Shown: piece by piece, positions 26,804 to 34,619 of the stretch
Position numbering within the stretch: position 1 is the first letter of the stretch
Layout: each line of letters begins with the position of its first letter
Assembly (NCBI GenBank): GCA_002240395.1
Contig: CP016836.1
Span: forward strand, 2,542,001-2,606,000
Source of the DNA: Xanthomonas citri pv. mangiferaeindicae
Lineage (GTDB): Bacteria > Pseudomonadota > Gammaproteobacteria > Xanthomonadales > Xanthomonadaceae
Direction: 5' to 3'
DNA: 64,000 bases
Notes under the pieces: generated by a model
Told to the model about the DNA's origin: nothing
The model's database searches: none
What the model saw: the letters and a program-made list of their open reading frames with translations, nothing else
Program-made: the position numbers and the translations under genes

Positions 26804-27107
26804 CCAAAAGATCCGGATCCGCCTCAAGGCGTTCGATCATCGTCTGATCGACCGTTCGGCCAGCGAGATCGTCGAAACCGCCAAGCGGACGGGCGCCCAA
26901 GTGCGCGGCCCCATCCCGCTGCCGACCAAGATCGAGCGTTACACCATCCTGACGTCGCCGCACGTCGACAAGGATGCGCGTGACCAGTACGAGACCCGCA
27001 CGCACAAGCGCGTGCTCGACATCGTCGACCCCAACGACAAGACCGTGGACGCGCTGATGAAGCTCGAGCTCGCGGCTGGCGTCGACGTCCAGATCAAGCT
27101 GACCTGA
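26796..27107 (+). CDS. rpsJ: 30S ribosomal protein S10 (uS10)
   Basis: 103 residues, standard. S10 lies in the 30S head and, as NusE, joins NusB/NusG in antitermination. The motifs IRIRLKAFDHRLIDRSASEIVETAKRTGA at the start, and RGPIPLPTKIERYTILTSPHVDKDARDQYE are invariant family segments. The ATG at 26796 lies in a 14-base palindrome, preceded by GAAGGA. An upstream in-frame start would add residues unrelated to S10 and overlap the leader. First gene of the S10 operon; rplC is 11 bases downstream. Confidence 0.98.
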   Translation: MTDQKIRIRLKAFDHRLIDRSASEIVETAKRTGAQVRGPIPLPTKIERYTILTSPHVDKDARDQYETRTHKRVLDIVDPNDKTVDALMKLELAAGVDVQIKLT

Positions 27108-27118
27108 GGGCCGCCACC

Positions 27119-27772
27119 ATGACCGCGAAGATTCATTCGTTGGGCATCGTCGGCCGCAAGGCCGGCATGAGCCGCGTGTTCACCGAAGACGGCAAGTCCG
27201 TGCCGGTGACGCTGATCGAAGCCACCCCCAACCGTATCACCCAGGTGAAGACCCCCGAGACCGACGGCTACAGCGCCGTGCAGGTCACCGCCGGCAGCAA
27301 GCGTGCCGTGCTGGTCAACAAGCCCGAAACCGGTCACCTCGCCAAGGCGAAGGTCGAAGCCGGTCGTGGCCTGTGGGAACTGCGCGTGGCCGACGACAAG
27401 ATCGCCGACTTCAGCGTTGGCGGCGAAATCCGCGCCGACATCTTCGAAGTGGGCCAGCTCGTCGACGTCCAGGGCGTCACCAAGGGCAAGGGCTTCCAGG
27501 GCACGATCAAGCGCTGGAACTTCAAGATGGGCGACGCGACGCACGGTAACTCGCTGTCGCACCGCCAGCCCGGTTCGCTGGGTCAGCGCCAGACGCCGGG
27601 CCGCGTGTTCCCGGGCAAGAAGATGTCCGGCCACATGGGCGCCGATCAGCAGACCACGCAGCGCCTGCAGATCGTCAAGGTCGACGCCGAGCGCGGCCTG
27701 ATCGCGGTCAAGGGCGCCGTGCCGGGCGCGCCGGGCGGCGACGTGATCGTGCGTCCGTCGAGCAAGGCATAA
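27119..27772 (+). CDS. rplC: 50S ribosomal protein L3 (uL3)
   Basis: 217 residues. L3 starts 50S assembly and its long loop reaches the peptidyl transferase centre. The loop is visible at KRWNFKMGDATHGNSLSHRQPGSLGQRQTPGRVFPGKKMSGHMG (about 134-177), containing the Gln that PrmB methylates in proteobacteria. The N-terminal IVGRKAGMSRVFTEDGKSVPVT is typical. It lies 11 bases after rpsJ and 11 before rplD, inside the S10 operon. Confidence 0.98.
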   Translation: MTAKIHSLGIVGRKAGMSRVFTEDGKSVPVTLIEATPNRITQVKTPETDGYSAVQVTAGSKRAVLVNKPETGHLAKAKVEAGRGLWELRVADDKIADFSVGGEIRADIFEVGQLVDVQGVTKGKGFQGTIKRWNFKMGDATHGNSLSHRQPGSLGQRQTPGRVFPGKKMSGHMGADQQTTQRLQIVKVDAERGLIAVKGAVPGAPGGDVIVRPSSKA

Positions 27773-27783
27773 GGAGTAGCACG

Positions 27784-28389
27784 ATGGAACTCGCAATCAA
27801 CAACAGCAGCAGCAAGCTGTCGGTCTCCGACGCCGTGTTCGGCCGCGATTTCAGCGAGGATCTGGTCCACCAGGTCGTCGTCGCCTATCGCAACGCCGGC
27901 CGCGCCGGTACCAAGGCCCAGAAGACCCGTTCGGAAGTCAACGGCACGACCAAGAAGTCGAAGAAGCAGAAGGGTGGCGGTGCACGTCACGGCGCCCTGA
28001 CCGCTCCGATCTTCGTCGGCGGTGGCGTGACCTTCGCGGCCAAGCCGCGCAGCTTCGAGCAGAAGGTCAACCGCAAGATGTACCGCGCGGCGATGTCGGC
28101 GATCCTGTCCGAACTCAACCGCCAGGGCCGTCTGACGATCGTCGAGGCGTTCGACCTGACCGAGACCAAGACCAGCGGCATGGTCGCCAAGCTCAAGGAA
28201 TTCGATCTGGGCAAGCGTCCGCTGATCGTGACCGAAGACGCGTCCGAGCACCTGTACCTGTCGGCACGCAACCTGCCGTACGTCGAGATCCGCGACGTGC
28301 AGGGCCTGGATCCGGTCGCGCTGGTCGGCGCCGATTCCGTGCTGATCACCACCGATGCGGTGAAGAAGATCGAGGAGTGGCTGGCATGA
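27784..28389 (+). CDS. rplD: 50S ribosomal protein L4 (uL4)
   Basis: 201 residues. L4 lines the peptide exit tunnel through an extended loop, visible as the basic Gly-rich stretch TKKSKKQKGGGARHGALTAPIFVGGG (about 58-83). In enterics it is the autogenous repressor of the S10 operon, acting on the leader. Its TGA overlaps the rplW ATG (ATGA), so the two are coupled. A terminator-like stem in the leader (26650-26683) makes L4-type attenuation conceivable here. Confidence 0.98.
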   Translation: MELAINNSSSKLSVSDAVFGRDFSEDLVHQVVVAYRNAGRAGTKAQKTRSEVNGTTKKSKKQKGGGARHGALTAPIFVGGGVTFAAKPRSFEQKVNRKMYRAAMSAILSELNRQGRLTIVEAFDLTETKTSGMVAKLKEFDLGKRPLIVTEDASEHLYLSARNLPYVEIRDVQGLDPVALVGADSVLITTDAVKKIEEWLA

Positions 28390-28685
28390 ACGACGCCAAG
28401 CTCTATGAAGTGATCCGTGCGCCGCGCGTGTCCGAGAAGACCGCGCGCCTGCAGGAACTGTCCAACCAGTACGCGTTCGAAGTGTCGACGGTCGCCACCA
28501 AGGCCGACATCAAGGCCGCGGTCGAGAAGCTGTTCGACGTCAAGGTCGAGGCGGTCAACGTCGTCAACGTGAAGGGCAAGAACAAGTCCTTCCGTCAGCG
28601 TCAGGGCAGCCGCGGCGACTGGCGCAAGGCCTACGTGAAGCTGGCCGACGGCCAGTCGATCGACGTCATGAACGCGAAGGTCTGA
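28386..28685 (+). CDS. rplW: 50S ribosomal protein L23 (uL23)
   Basis: 99 residues from the ATG at 28386, which overlaps the rplD stop. L23 lies at the tunnel exit and docks trigger factor and SRP. The family segments EVIRAPRVSEKTARLQE and the loop KVEAVNVVNVKGKNKSFRQRQGSRGDWRKAYVKL are present. A GTG at 28377 in the same frame would add three residues (VAG) but lacks support; the ATGA overlap is the usual arrangement. rplB follows after 10 bases. Confidence 0.97.
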   Translation: MNDAKLYEVIRAPRVSEKTARLQELSNQYAFEVSTVATKADIKAAVEKLFDVKVEAVNVVNVKGKNKSFRQRQGSRGDWRKAYVKLADGQSIDVMNAKV

Positions 28686-28695
28686 GGAAGCCCCG

Positions 28696-29523
28696 ATGCC
28701 ATTGATGAAATTCAAGCCCACGTCCGCCGGTCGCCGCTCCGCGGTCCGCGTCGTGCACCCCGAGCTGCACAAGGGTGCGCCGCATGCCGCGCTGGTCGAG
28801 AAGAAGAGCAAGTCGGGTGGTCGCAACCACCACGGCCGGATCACCACGCGCCACATCGGCGGCGGTCACAAGCAGCACTACCGCATCGTCGACTTCAAGC
28901 GCGACAAGGAAGGCATTCCGGCGCGCGTGGAGCGTATCGAGTACGACCCCAACCGCACCGCGCACATCGCGCTGCTGGTGTATGTCGACGGTGAGCGCCG
29001 CTACATCATCGCCCCCAAGGGCCTGAAGGCCGGCGACCAGGTGATCGCGGGTTCCGATGCGCCGATCAAGACCGGCAACACGCTGCCGCTGCGCAACATC
29101 CCGGTCGGTTCGACGATCCACTGCATCGAGATGAAGCCGGGCAAGGGCGCGCAGATCGCGCGTGCCGCCGGCGCCGCCGTCCAGCTGATCGCGCGCGAAG
29201 GCGTCTACGCCACCGTGCGTCTGCGTTCGGGCGAAGTGCGTCGCGTGCCGTCGGAGTGCCGCGCCACGATCGGCGAGGTCAGCAACGACGAGCACAGCCT
29301 CGAGAAGCTCGGCAAGGCCGGCGCCAAGCGCTGGCGCGGCGTCAAGCCCACCGTCCGCGGTGCGGCGATGAACCCGGTCGACCATCCGCACGGCGGTGGT
29401 GAGGCCCGCGCCGGACAAGGCAACCCGCACCCGGTCACCCCGTGGGGCGTGCCGACCAAGGGTTACAAGACCCGCCATAACAAGCGGACGCAGCAGTTCA
29501 TCGTGCGCGACCGTAGGAGCTGA
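28696..29523 (+). CDS. rplB: 50S ribosomal protein L2 (uL2)
   Basis: 275 residues. L2 is a primary 23S binder, needed for subunit joining and peptidyl transfer. The conserved MKFKPTSAGRRSAVRV start, RNHHGRITTRHIGGGHKQHYR (about 35-55) and the near-invariant VRGAAMNPVDHPHGGGEARAGQG loop (about 220-242) with the functionally important histidine are intact. It lies 10 bases after rplW and 6 before rpsS. Confidence 0.98.
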   Translation: MPLMKFKPTSAGRRSAVRVVHPELHKGAPHAALVEKKSKSGGRNHHGRITTRHIGGGHKQHYRIVDFKRDKEGIPARVERIEYDPNRTAHIALLVYVDGERRYIIAPKGLKAGDQVIAGSDAPIKTGNTLPLRNIPVGSTIHCIEMKPGKGAQIARAAGAAVQLIAREGVYATVRLRSGEVRRVPSECRATIGEVSNDEHSLEKLGKAGAKRWRGVKPTVRGAAMNPVDHPHGGGEARAGQGNPHPVTPWGVPTKGYKTRHNKRTQQFIVRDRRS

Positions 29524-29529
29524 TAGACC

Positions 29530-29802
29530 ATGGCACGTTCACTCAAGAAGGGTCCGTTCGTCGACCACCACCTCATCAAGAAGGTCGAGGCCGCCGGCAC
29601 CAACACCAAGAAGCCGATCAAGACCTGGTCGCGCCGCTCGATGGTCCTGCCGGAAATGGTCGGCTTCACGATCGCCATCCACAACGGCAAGAACCACATT
29701 CCGGTGCTCGTCAACGAGAACATGGTTGGCCACAAGCTCGGCGAGTTCGCCCTGACCCGGACGTTCAAGGGTCACGGCGGCGACAAGAAGTCGGGCAGGT
29801 AA
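29530..29802 (+). CDS. rpsS: 30S ribosomal protein S19 (uS19)
   Basis: 90 residues. S19 is in the 30S head, pairs with S13, and contacts A-site tRNA and the intersubunit bridge. The family motif starts MARSLKKGPFVDHHLIKKVE and continues KTWSRRSMVLPEMVGFTIAIHNGKNHIPV with LGEFALTRTFKGHGGDKK at the end. It sits 6 bases after rplB and 10 before rplV in the S10 operon. Confidence 0.98.
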   Translation: MARSLKKGPFVDHHLIKKVEAAGTNTKKPIKTWSRRSMVLPEMVGFTIAIHNGKNHIPVLVNENMVGHKLGEFALTRTFKGHGGDKKSGR

Positions 29803-29812
29803 GGAGCGCACA

Positions 29813-30205
29813 ATGGACAAGGCAACGAAAGCCCGCCTCGAAGAGCAGAAGCGCGCTCGCACCGAGGTCAACAAGCGCACCGCGATCCTGCGGACCGCGC
29901 GCATCTCGCCCCAGAAGGCCCGCCTGGTCGCCGACCAGGTCCGCGGTCTGCCGGTCGAGCGCGCCGTCGGTCTGCTGAAGTTCTCGGACAAGAAGGCCGC
30001 GCACCTGATCAAGAAGGTCGTCGAATCGGCCATCGCCAACGCCGAGAACAACGCCGGCGCCGATGTCGACGAGCTGAAGATCGCCACCATCACGGTCGAC
30101 GAAGGTCCGACGCTGAAGCGCTTCATGGCGCGCGCCAAGGGACGCGGTACCCGCATCCTCAAGCGCACCAGCCACATCACCGTCGTCGTGGGAGAGGGCA
30201 AGTAA
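29813..30205 (+). CDS. rplV: 50S ribosomal protein L22 (uL22) with N-terminal extension
   Basis: 130 residues; the family is usually about 110. The core starts at about residue 24 with AILRTARISPQKARLVADQVRG and contains the beta-hairpin GPTLKRFMARAKGRGTRI that narrows the exit tunnel (the macrolide-relevant loop). The first about 22 residues (MDKATKARLEEQKRARTEVNK) are an added charged helix. The ATG at 29813 has a good Shine-Dalgarno (AAGGAGCG) and no in-frame ATG or GTG is better placed, so the extension is probably real. The stop abuts the rpsC start (TAAATG). Confidence 0.95.
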   Translation: MDKATKARLEEQKRARTEVNKRTAILRTARISPQKARLVADQVRGLPVERAVGLLKFSDKKAAHLIKKVVESAIANAENNAGADVDELKIATITVDEGPTLKRFMARAKGRGTRILKRTSHITVVVGEGK

Positions 30206-30943
30206 ATGGGTCATAAAGTTCATCCCACCGGTATCCGTCTGGGCATCGCCAAGGACTGGAACTCCAAGTGGTACGCCGGCAAGAAGGAATACGCCGAGTA
30301 CCTGGCCGCTGACCTCAAGGTCCGCGAGATGCTGCGCAAGCGCCTGGCGCAGGCCGGCATCAGCAAGATCCTGATCGAGCGTCCGGCCAAGACCGCGCGT
30401 GTGACGATCCACACCGCCCGCCCGGGCGTGGTGATCGGCAAGCGCGGCGAGGACATCGAGAAGCTGCGTAAGGACGTGAGCCAGATGATGGGCGTTCCGG
30501 CGCACATCAACGTGACCGAGGTCCGCAAGCCGGAGCTCGACGCGCAGCTGGTCGCCGAGTCGATCGCGCAGCAGCTCGAGCGCCGCATCATGTTCCGCCG
30601 TGCGATGAAGCGTGCGGTCGGCAATGCGATGCGCCTGGGCGCACTGGGCATCAAGGTCAACGTCGCCGGTCGCCTCAACGGCGCCGAGATCGCACGTTCG
30701 GAGTGGTACCGCGAAGGTCGCGTGCCGCTGCACACGCTGCGCGCCGACGTCGACTACGGCTTCGCCGAGGCCAAGACGACCTACGGGATCATCGGTATCA
30801 AGACCTGGATCTACAAGGGCGAGATCTTCGATTTCTCCCAGGTCGGCCAGGAGAAGCAGGACGACACGCCGCGCGGCGAGCGTGGTGACCGCGGAGACCG
30901 CGAGCGCCGTGGTCCGCGTCGTGAACGCGAGGCGAGGGACTAA
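30206..30943 (+). CDS. rpsC: 30S ribosomal protein S3 (uS3)
   Basis: 245 residues. S3 lies at the mRNA entry and has helicase function with S4 and S5. The type II KH domain is visible at VVIGKRGEDIEKLRKDVSQMMG (about residues 75-96), and the C-terminal domain at MRLGALGIKVNVAGRLNGAEIARSEWYREGRVPLHTLRADVDYG. The tail from about 220 is a basic/acidic low-complexity stretch (RGERGDRGDRERRGPRR). Starts directly after the rplV stop, 2 bases before rplP. Confidence 0.98.
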   Translation: MGHKVHPTGIRLGIAKDWNSKWYAGKKEYAEYLAADLKVREMLRKRLAQAGISKILIERPAKTARVTIHTARPGVVIGKRGEDIEKLRKDVSQMMGVPAHINVTEVRKPELDAQLVAESIAQQLERRIMFRRAMKRAVGNAMRLGALGIKVNVAGRLNGAEIARSEWYREGRVPLHTLRADVDYGFAEAKTTYGIIGIKTWIYKGEIFDFSQVGQEKQDDTPRGERGDRGDRERRGPRREREARD

Positions 30944-30945
30944 TC

Positions 30946-31359
30946 ATGCTGCAACCCAAGCGAACCAAATACCGCAAGATGCACAAGGGCCGTAACGAAG
31001 GCCTGTCGTGGAGCGGCAACGCCGTCAGCTTCGGCGAGTACGGCCTGCGGGCGACCGCGACCGGCCAGCTGACCGCGCGTCAGATCGAAGCCGGCCGCCG
31101 GACCATCAGCCGTCACGTCAAGCGCGGCGGCAAGATGTGGATCCGCGTGTTCCCGGACAAGCCGATCACCAAGAAGCCGATCGAAGTCCGAATGGGCTCG
31201 GGCAAGGGCGGTGTGGAGTACTGGGTCGCCCAGATCCAGCCCGGCCGCATGATCTACGAGATCGAGGGCGTCGAGGAGACGGTGGCACGCGAAGCGTTCC
31301 GCCTGGCTGCCGCCAAGCTTTCGGTCACCACCCAATTCGTGACCCGGACGGTGCGCTGA
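30946..31359 (+). CDS. rplP: 50S ribosomal protein L16 (uL16)
   Basis: 137 residues. L16 organises the A site and tRNA accommodation of the large subunit. The start MLQPKRTKYRKMHKGRNEG, the central ARQIEAGRRTISRHVKRGGKMWIRVFPDKPITKKPIEVRMGSGKG and FRLAAAKLSVTTQFV end are diagnostic. It begins 2 bases after rpsC and its TGA overlaps the rpmC ATG by one base (TGATG), which suggests coupling. Confidence 0.98.
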   Translation: MLQPKRTKYRKMHKGRNEGLSWSGNAVSFGEYGLRATATGQLTARQIEAGRRTISRHVKRGGKMWIRVFPDKPITKKPIEVRMGSGKGGVEYWVAQIQPGRMIYEIEGVEETVAREAFRLAAAKLSVTTQFVTRTVR

Positions 31360-31547
31360 TGGCTACGACCAAGGAACTCCGCGAGAAGTCGGCAGAAGAA
31401 CTGCAGTCGCATCTGCTCGAGCTGCACAAGGAGCGTTTCTCGCTTCGCATGCAGAAGGCGACCGGTCAGCTGACCAAGACGCACGAAGCCCGTCGGGTGC
31501 GCCGCGAGATTGCGCGCGTCAACACCCTGATCGGCCAGAAGAAGTAA
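31359..31547 (+). CDS. rpmC: 50S ribosomal protein L29 (uL29)
   Basis: 62 residues, two antiparallel helices. L29 sits next to L23 at the tunnel exit. The LREKSAEELQSHLLELHKERFSLRMQKATGQL segment and VRREIARVNTLIGQKK end match the family. The ATG at 31359 shares a base with the rplP stop. rpsQ follows after 10 bases. Too short to carry other domains; assignment rests on length, motif and operon position. Confidence 0.96.
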   Translation: MATTKELREKSAEELQSHLLELHKERFSLRMQKATGQLTKTHEARRVRREIARVNTLIGQKK

Positions 31548-31557
31548 GGACCCGACC

Positions 31558-31818
31558 ATGAATACCGAGAAGAAGCAGCGCACGGTCCAGGGCCGCGTGG
31601 TCAGCAACAAGATGGACAAGACCGTCACGGTGCTGGTCGAGCGTCAGGTCAAGCACGCCCTGTACGGCAAGTACATCAAGCGTTCGACCAAGCTCCACGC
31701 CCACGACGCCGAGAACGCCTGCCAGGAAGGCGATCTGGTGAAGGTCGTCGAGATCGCGCCGATGTCCAAGACCAAGAACTGGCGTGTGACGGAAATCGTC
31801 GCGCGCGCGGCCGAATAA
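31558..31818 (+). CDS. rpsQ: 30S ribosomal protein S17 (uS17)
   Basis: 86 residues, OB-fold. S17 is a primary 16S binder of the 30S body. The motifs QRTVQGRVVSNKMDKTVTVLVERQVKHALYGKYIKRSTKLHAHD and GDLVKVVEIAPMSKTKNWRV are those of the family. It closes the S10 operon, 10 bases after rpmC; rplN of the spc operon follows after only 13 bases, so S10 and spc genes appear to be one transcript here. Confidence 0.97.
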   Translation: MNTEKKQRTVQGRVVSNKMDKTVTVLVERQVKHALYGKYIKRSTKLHAHDAENACQEGDLVKVVEIAPMSKTKNWRVTEIVARAAE

Positions 31819-31831
31819 CGAGGAGCTCGAA

Positions 31832-32200
31832 ATGATCCAGATGCAGAGCCACCTCGACGTGGCCGACAACAGCGGTGCCAAGGAAGTGATGTGCATCAAG
31901 GTGCTCGGCGGCTCCAAGCGCCGCTACGCCGCGATCGGCGACATCATCAAGGTGTCCGTGAAGGAAGCGATTCCGCGCGGCAAGGTCAAGAAGGGCGAGG
32001 TCTACGACGCCGTCGTGGTGCGTACCCGCAAGGGTGTGCGCCGTCCCGACGGTTCGCTGATCCGCTTCGATGGCAACGCCGCGGTGTTGCTCAATAACAA
32101 GCAGGAGCCGATCGGCACCCGCATCTTCGGGCCCGTGACCCGTGAGCTTCGTTCCGAGAAGTTCATGAAGATCGTGTCGCTCGCTCCCGAAGTGCTCTGA
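31832..32200 (+). CDS. rplN: 50S ribosomal protein L14 (uL14)
   Basis: 122 residues, the invariant length. L14 lies at the subunit interface, contacts h14 of 16S rRNA and binds the silencing factor RsfS. The family signature MIQMQSHLDVADNSGAKEVMCIKVLGG opens the protein and NNKQEPIGTRIFGPVTRELR lies near its end. First gene of the spc group, 13 bases after rpsQ. Confidence 0.98.
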   Translation: MIQMQSHLDVADNSGAKEVMCIKVLGGSKRRYAAIGDIIKVSVKEAIPRGKVKKGEVYDAVVVRTRKGVRRPDGSLIRFDGNAAVLLNNKQEPIGTRIFGPVTRELRSEKFMKIVSLAPEVL

Positions 32201-32215
32201 GCGGAGAGAACGAAC

Positions 32216-32533
32216 ATGGCCAATCGAATCAAGAAGGGCGACCACGTCATCGTGATCGCCGGCAAGGACAAGGGCAAGCGCGGTGATGTGGTGCGCGTGG
32301 TCGGCGACAAGGTCGTCGTCTCCAACGTCAACCTCGTCAAGCGCCACACCAAGCCCAATCCGCAAGCCGGCCAGGCCGGTGGCGTGATCGAGCGCGAAGC
32401 TCCGATCCACGCTTCGAACGTGATGCCGTTCAACCCTGCCACCGGCAAGGGCGAGCGCATCGGAACCAAGAAGCTCGAGGATGGACGCACGCTGCGCGTG
32501 TTCCGCTCGAGCGGTGAGGCGCTCGACGCCTGA
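32216..32533 (+). CDS. rplX: 50S ribosomal protein L24 (uL24)
   Basis: 105 residues. L24 is an assembly initiator at the 5' end of 23S rRNA. The KOW motif GDHVIVIAGKDKGKRGDVVRV occupies residues about 9-29 and is followed by NLVKRHTKPNPQAGQAGGVIEREAPIHASNVMPFNP. It starts 15 bases after rplN; rplE begins 11 bases later. Confidence 0.98.
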   Translation: MANRIKKGDHVIVIAGKDKGKRGDVVRVVGDKVVVSNVNLVKRHTKPNPQAGQAGGVIEREAPIHASNVMPFNPATGKGERIGTKKLEDGRTLRVFRSSGEALDA

Positions 32534-32544
32534 GGATGCTCAAA

Positions 32545-33087
32545 ATGACGACCCGTCTGGAACAGTTCTACAAGGATGAAGTGGTACCGAAGCTCATGGA
32601 GCAGTTCGGTTACGACAACATCATGCAGGTCCCGCGCCTGACCAAGATCACGCTCAACATGGGCGTGGGCGAGGCGGCCGCGAACAAGAAGATCCTCGAG
32701 AACGCCACCGCCGACATGGCCAAGATCAGCGGCCAGAAGCCGCTGGTGACCAAGTCGCGCGTGTCGGTCGCCTCGTTCAAGATCCGCGACGGCTGGCCGA
32801 TCGGCTGCAAGGTCACGCTGCGCCGCAACCGGATGTACGAGTTCCTCGACCGTCTGGTGAACGTCTCGCTGCCGCGCGTGCGCGACTTCCGTGGCGTGTC
32901 GGGTCGTTCGTTCGACGGCCGCGGCAACTACAACATGGGCGTGAAGGAACAGATCATCTTCCCGGAAATCGACTTCGACCAGGTCGACGCGATCCGCGGC
33001 ATGGATATCGCCATCACCACCACCGCACGCACCAACGAAGAAGCCAAGGCACTGCTCGAAGCCTTCCGCTTCCCGTTCCGCAACTGA
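32545..33087 (+). CDS. rplE: 50S ribosomal protein L5 (uL5)
   Basis: 180 residues from the ATG at 32545. L5 binds 5S rRNA in the central protuberance and touches P-site tRNA. Segments: LEQFYKDEVVPKLMEQFGYDN, ITLNMGVGEAAANKK, RVSVASFKIRDGWPIGCKVTLR and the NYNMGVKEQIIFPEIDFD stretch. An ATG three codons upstream (32536) is in frame, but it would leave only one base between GAGG and the start; 32545 has a spacing of about 10 and gives the usual length. Confidence 0.96.
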   Translation: MTTRLEQFYKDEVVPKLMEQFGYDNIMQVPRLTKITLNMGVGEAAANKKILENATADMAKISGQKPLVTKSRVSVASFKIRDGWPIGCKVTLRRNRMYEFLDRLVNVSLPRVRDFRGVSGRSFDGRGNYNMGVKEQIIFPEIDFDQVDAIRGMDIAITTTARTNEEAKALLEAFRFPFRN

Positions 33088-33096
33088 GGAAAGCAC

Positions 33097-33402
33097 ATGG
33101 CAAAGACGTCCATGGTCAACCGCGAGGTCAAGCGGACCAAGCTGGCCAAGCAGCACGCCGAGAAGCGTGCGGCGCTGAAGAAGATCATCAGCAGCCAGAC
33201 CGCGAGCTACGAGGACAAGATCGAGGCCGCGACCAAGCTGCAGAAGCTGCCGCGCGATTCGTCGCCCTCGCGTCAGGTCAACCGTTGCGCCCTCACGGGC
33301 CGTCCGCGTGGCGTGTACAGCAAGTTCGGCCTGGGCCGCAACAAGCTGCGCGAAGCCACGATGCGCGGTGACGTGCCGGGCCTGCGCAAGGCCAGCTGGT
33401 AA
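33097..33402 (+). CDS. rpsN: 30S ribosomal protein S14 (uS14), zinc-free type
   Basis: 101 residues. This is the long C-minus form: it has a single cysteine (VNRCALTGRPRGVYSKFGLGRNKLRE) instead of the CxxC pairs of the short zinc-binding form. S14 stabilises the 30S head. It follows rplE by 9 bases. A 144-base gap then separates it from rpsH, with a possible -10 box (TACAAT, 33447-33452) but no good -35. Confidence 0.97.
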   Translation: MAKTSMVNREVKRTKLAKQHAEKRAALKKIISSQTASYEDKIEAATKLQKLPRDSSPSRQVNRCALTGRPRGVYSKFGLGRNKLREATMRGDVPGLRKASW

Positions 33403-33546
33403 TCGAGCGGGCGGGGTACGGGTCTGGCGTTCCGGCGCCGGGCCTGTACAATACCGCCCCTCACGCTGTACCCCGGCCGGGCCACCGGTCGGTTCAAAAC
33501 TAGAATTCGCGAAAGCGGATATCGGTGCACTCAGAAGGTAATCATC

Positions 33547-33942
33547 ATGAGCATGACTGATCCCATCGCCGACATGCTGGTCCGCATCAAGAATGCGGCA
33601 GCGGTTGGCAAGCAGACGGTGAAGATGCCGTCCTCCAAGATCAAGGTCGCCATTGCCACCGTCCTCAAGGACGAGGGGTACATCGGCGATTTCCGCGTGA
33701 CCGAGAACGGCGCCAAGGCCGAGCTCGAGATCGTCCTCAAGTACTACGAAGGCCGCCCGGTGATCGAGCGCCTGCAGCGCTTCTCGCGTTCGGGCCTGCG
33801 CCAGTACCGCGGCAAGGATGCGCTGCCCAAGGTCCTCAATGGGCTCGGCATCGCCATCATCTCCACGTCGAAGGGCATCATGACCGATGCGCAGGCGCGC
33901 CAGCAGGGCGTCGGCGGTGAAGTCCTGTGCTTCGTGGCCTAA
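33547..33942 (+). CDS. rpsH: 30S ribosomal protein S8 (uS8)
   Basis: 131 residues. S8 is a primary 16S binder of the central domain; in E. coli it represses the spc operon by binding upstream of rplE. Motifs: MSMTDPIADMLVRIKNAAAVGK at the start, PSSKIKVAIATVLKDEGYI, and the RNA-binding ISTSKGIMTDAQARQQGVGGEVLCFVA end. An ATG two codons later would also fit, but MSMTDPIAD is the usual form. rplF follows after 15 bases. Confidence 0.97.
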   Translation: MSMTDPIADMLVRIKNAAAVGKQTVKMPSSKIKVAIATVLKDEGYIGDFRVTENGAKAELEIVLKYYEGRPVIERLQRFSRSGLRQYRGKDALPKVLNGLGIAIISTSKGIMTDAQARQQGVGGEVLCFVA

Positions 33943-33957
33943 GGGAGTAAGCGCACA

Positions 33958-34485
33958 ATGTCCCGCGTCGCCAAGAAGCCCATCGCCCTGCCCAAGGGCG
34001 TCGAACTCAACATCCAGCCCGAGCTGGTCAGCGTCAAGGGCCCGAAGGGCACCCTGTCGCTCGCCAAGCCGGCGTCCATCGAGGTCAAGGTCGAGGACGG
34101 CACTGCGCTGCTGTCGGCCGCTGACCCGTCGCAGATCGCCCTGACCGGCACCCTGCGCGCGATCGTCGCCAACATGGTCCACGGCGTGTCCGAAGGCTTC
34201 GAGCGCAAGCTCGAGCTCGTCGGCGTCGGTTACCGTGCCGCAGTGCAGGGCAAGGACCTGAACCTCTCGCTCGGGTTCTCGCACCCGGTCGTGTTCCAGG
34301 CGCCCGAAGGCATCACCCTCAGCACTCCCACCCAGACCGAGATCCTGGTCCAGGGCGCGGACAAGCAGATGGTCGGCCAGGTCGCCGCGAAGATCCGCGG
34401 ATTCCGTCCGCCGGAGCCCTACAAGGGCAAGGGCGTGAAGTACTCCGACGAAACCATCATCCGTAAGGAAGCCAAGAAGGCGTAA
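33958..34485 (+). CDS. rplF: 50S ribosomal protein L6 (uL6)
   Basis: 175 residues. L6 lies by the sarcin-ricin loop and the factor-binding site. It consists of two related alpha/beta domains; the start MSRVAKKPIALPKGVELNIQPE and the second-domain signature QMVGQVAAKIRGFRPPEPYKGKGVKY (about residues 139-164) are diagnostic. A 134-base gap with G-rich repeat words follows before rplR. Confidence 0.98.
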   Translation: MSRVAKKPIALPKGVELNIQPELVSVKGPKGTLSLAKPASIEVKVEDGTALLSAADPSQIALTGTLRAIVANMVHGVSEGFERKLELVGVGYRAAVQGKDLNLSLGFSHPVVFQAPEGITLSTPTQTEILVQGADKQMVGQVAAKIRGFRPPEPYKGKGVKYSDETIIRKEAKKA

Positions 34486-34486
34486 A

Positions 34487-34518
34487 GGCCGGGAATCGGG
34501 ATGGGGAAATCCGGATGC
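34487..34518. repeat. G-rich repeat fragment after rplF
   Basis: GGCCGGGAATCGGGATGGGG followed by AAATCCGGATG resembles the intergenic repeat words at 2147-2192 and, more loosely, the GAATC arrays. It falls in the 134-base rplF-rplR gap. Confidence 0.35.
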
Positions 34519-34619
34519 ATGCGAGCCACCGTCAGGTGCGCGCCTGCACCGCCGCGGTTTCCCAGTCCTCACCCCCGACTTCTGTGTCCAGGCCGATCCG
34601 CTTCCACGAGGTCACCATC

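Noticed and set aside
28377..28385. GTG start for rplW three codons upstream
   Set aside because: The ATG at 28386 overlaps the rplD stop in the usual ATGA manner and matches family N-termini.
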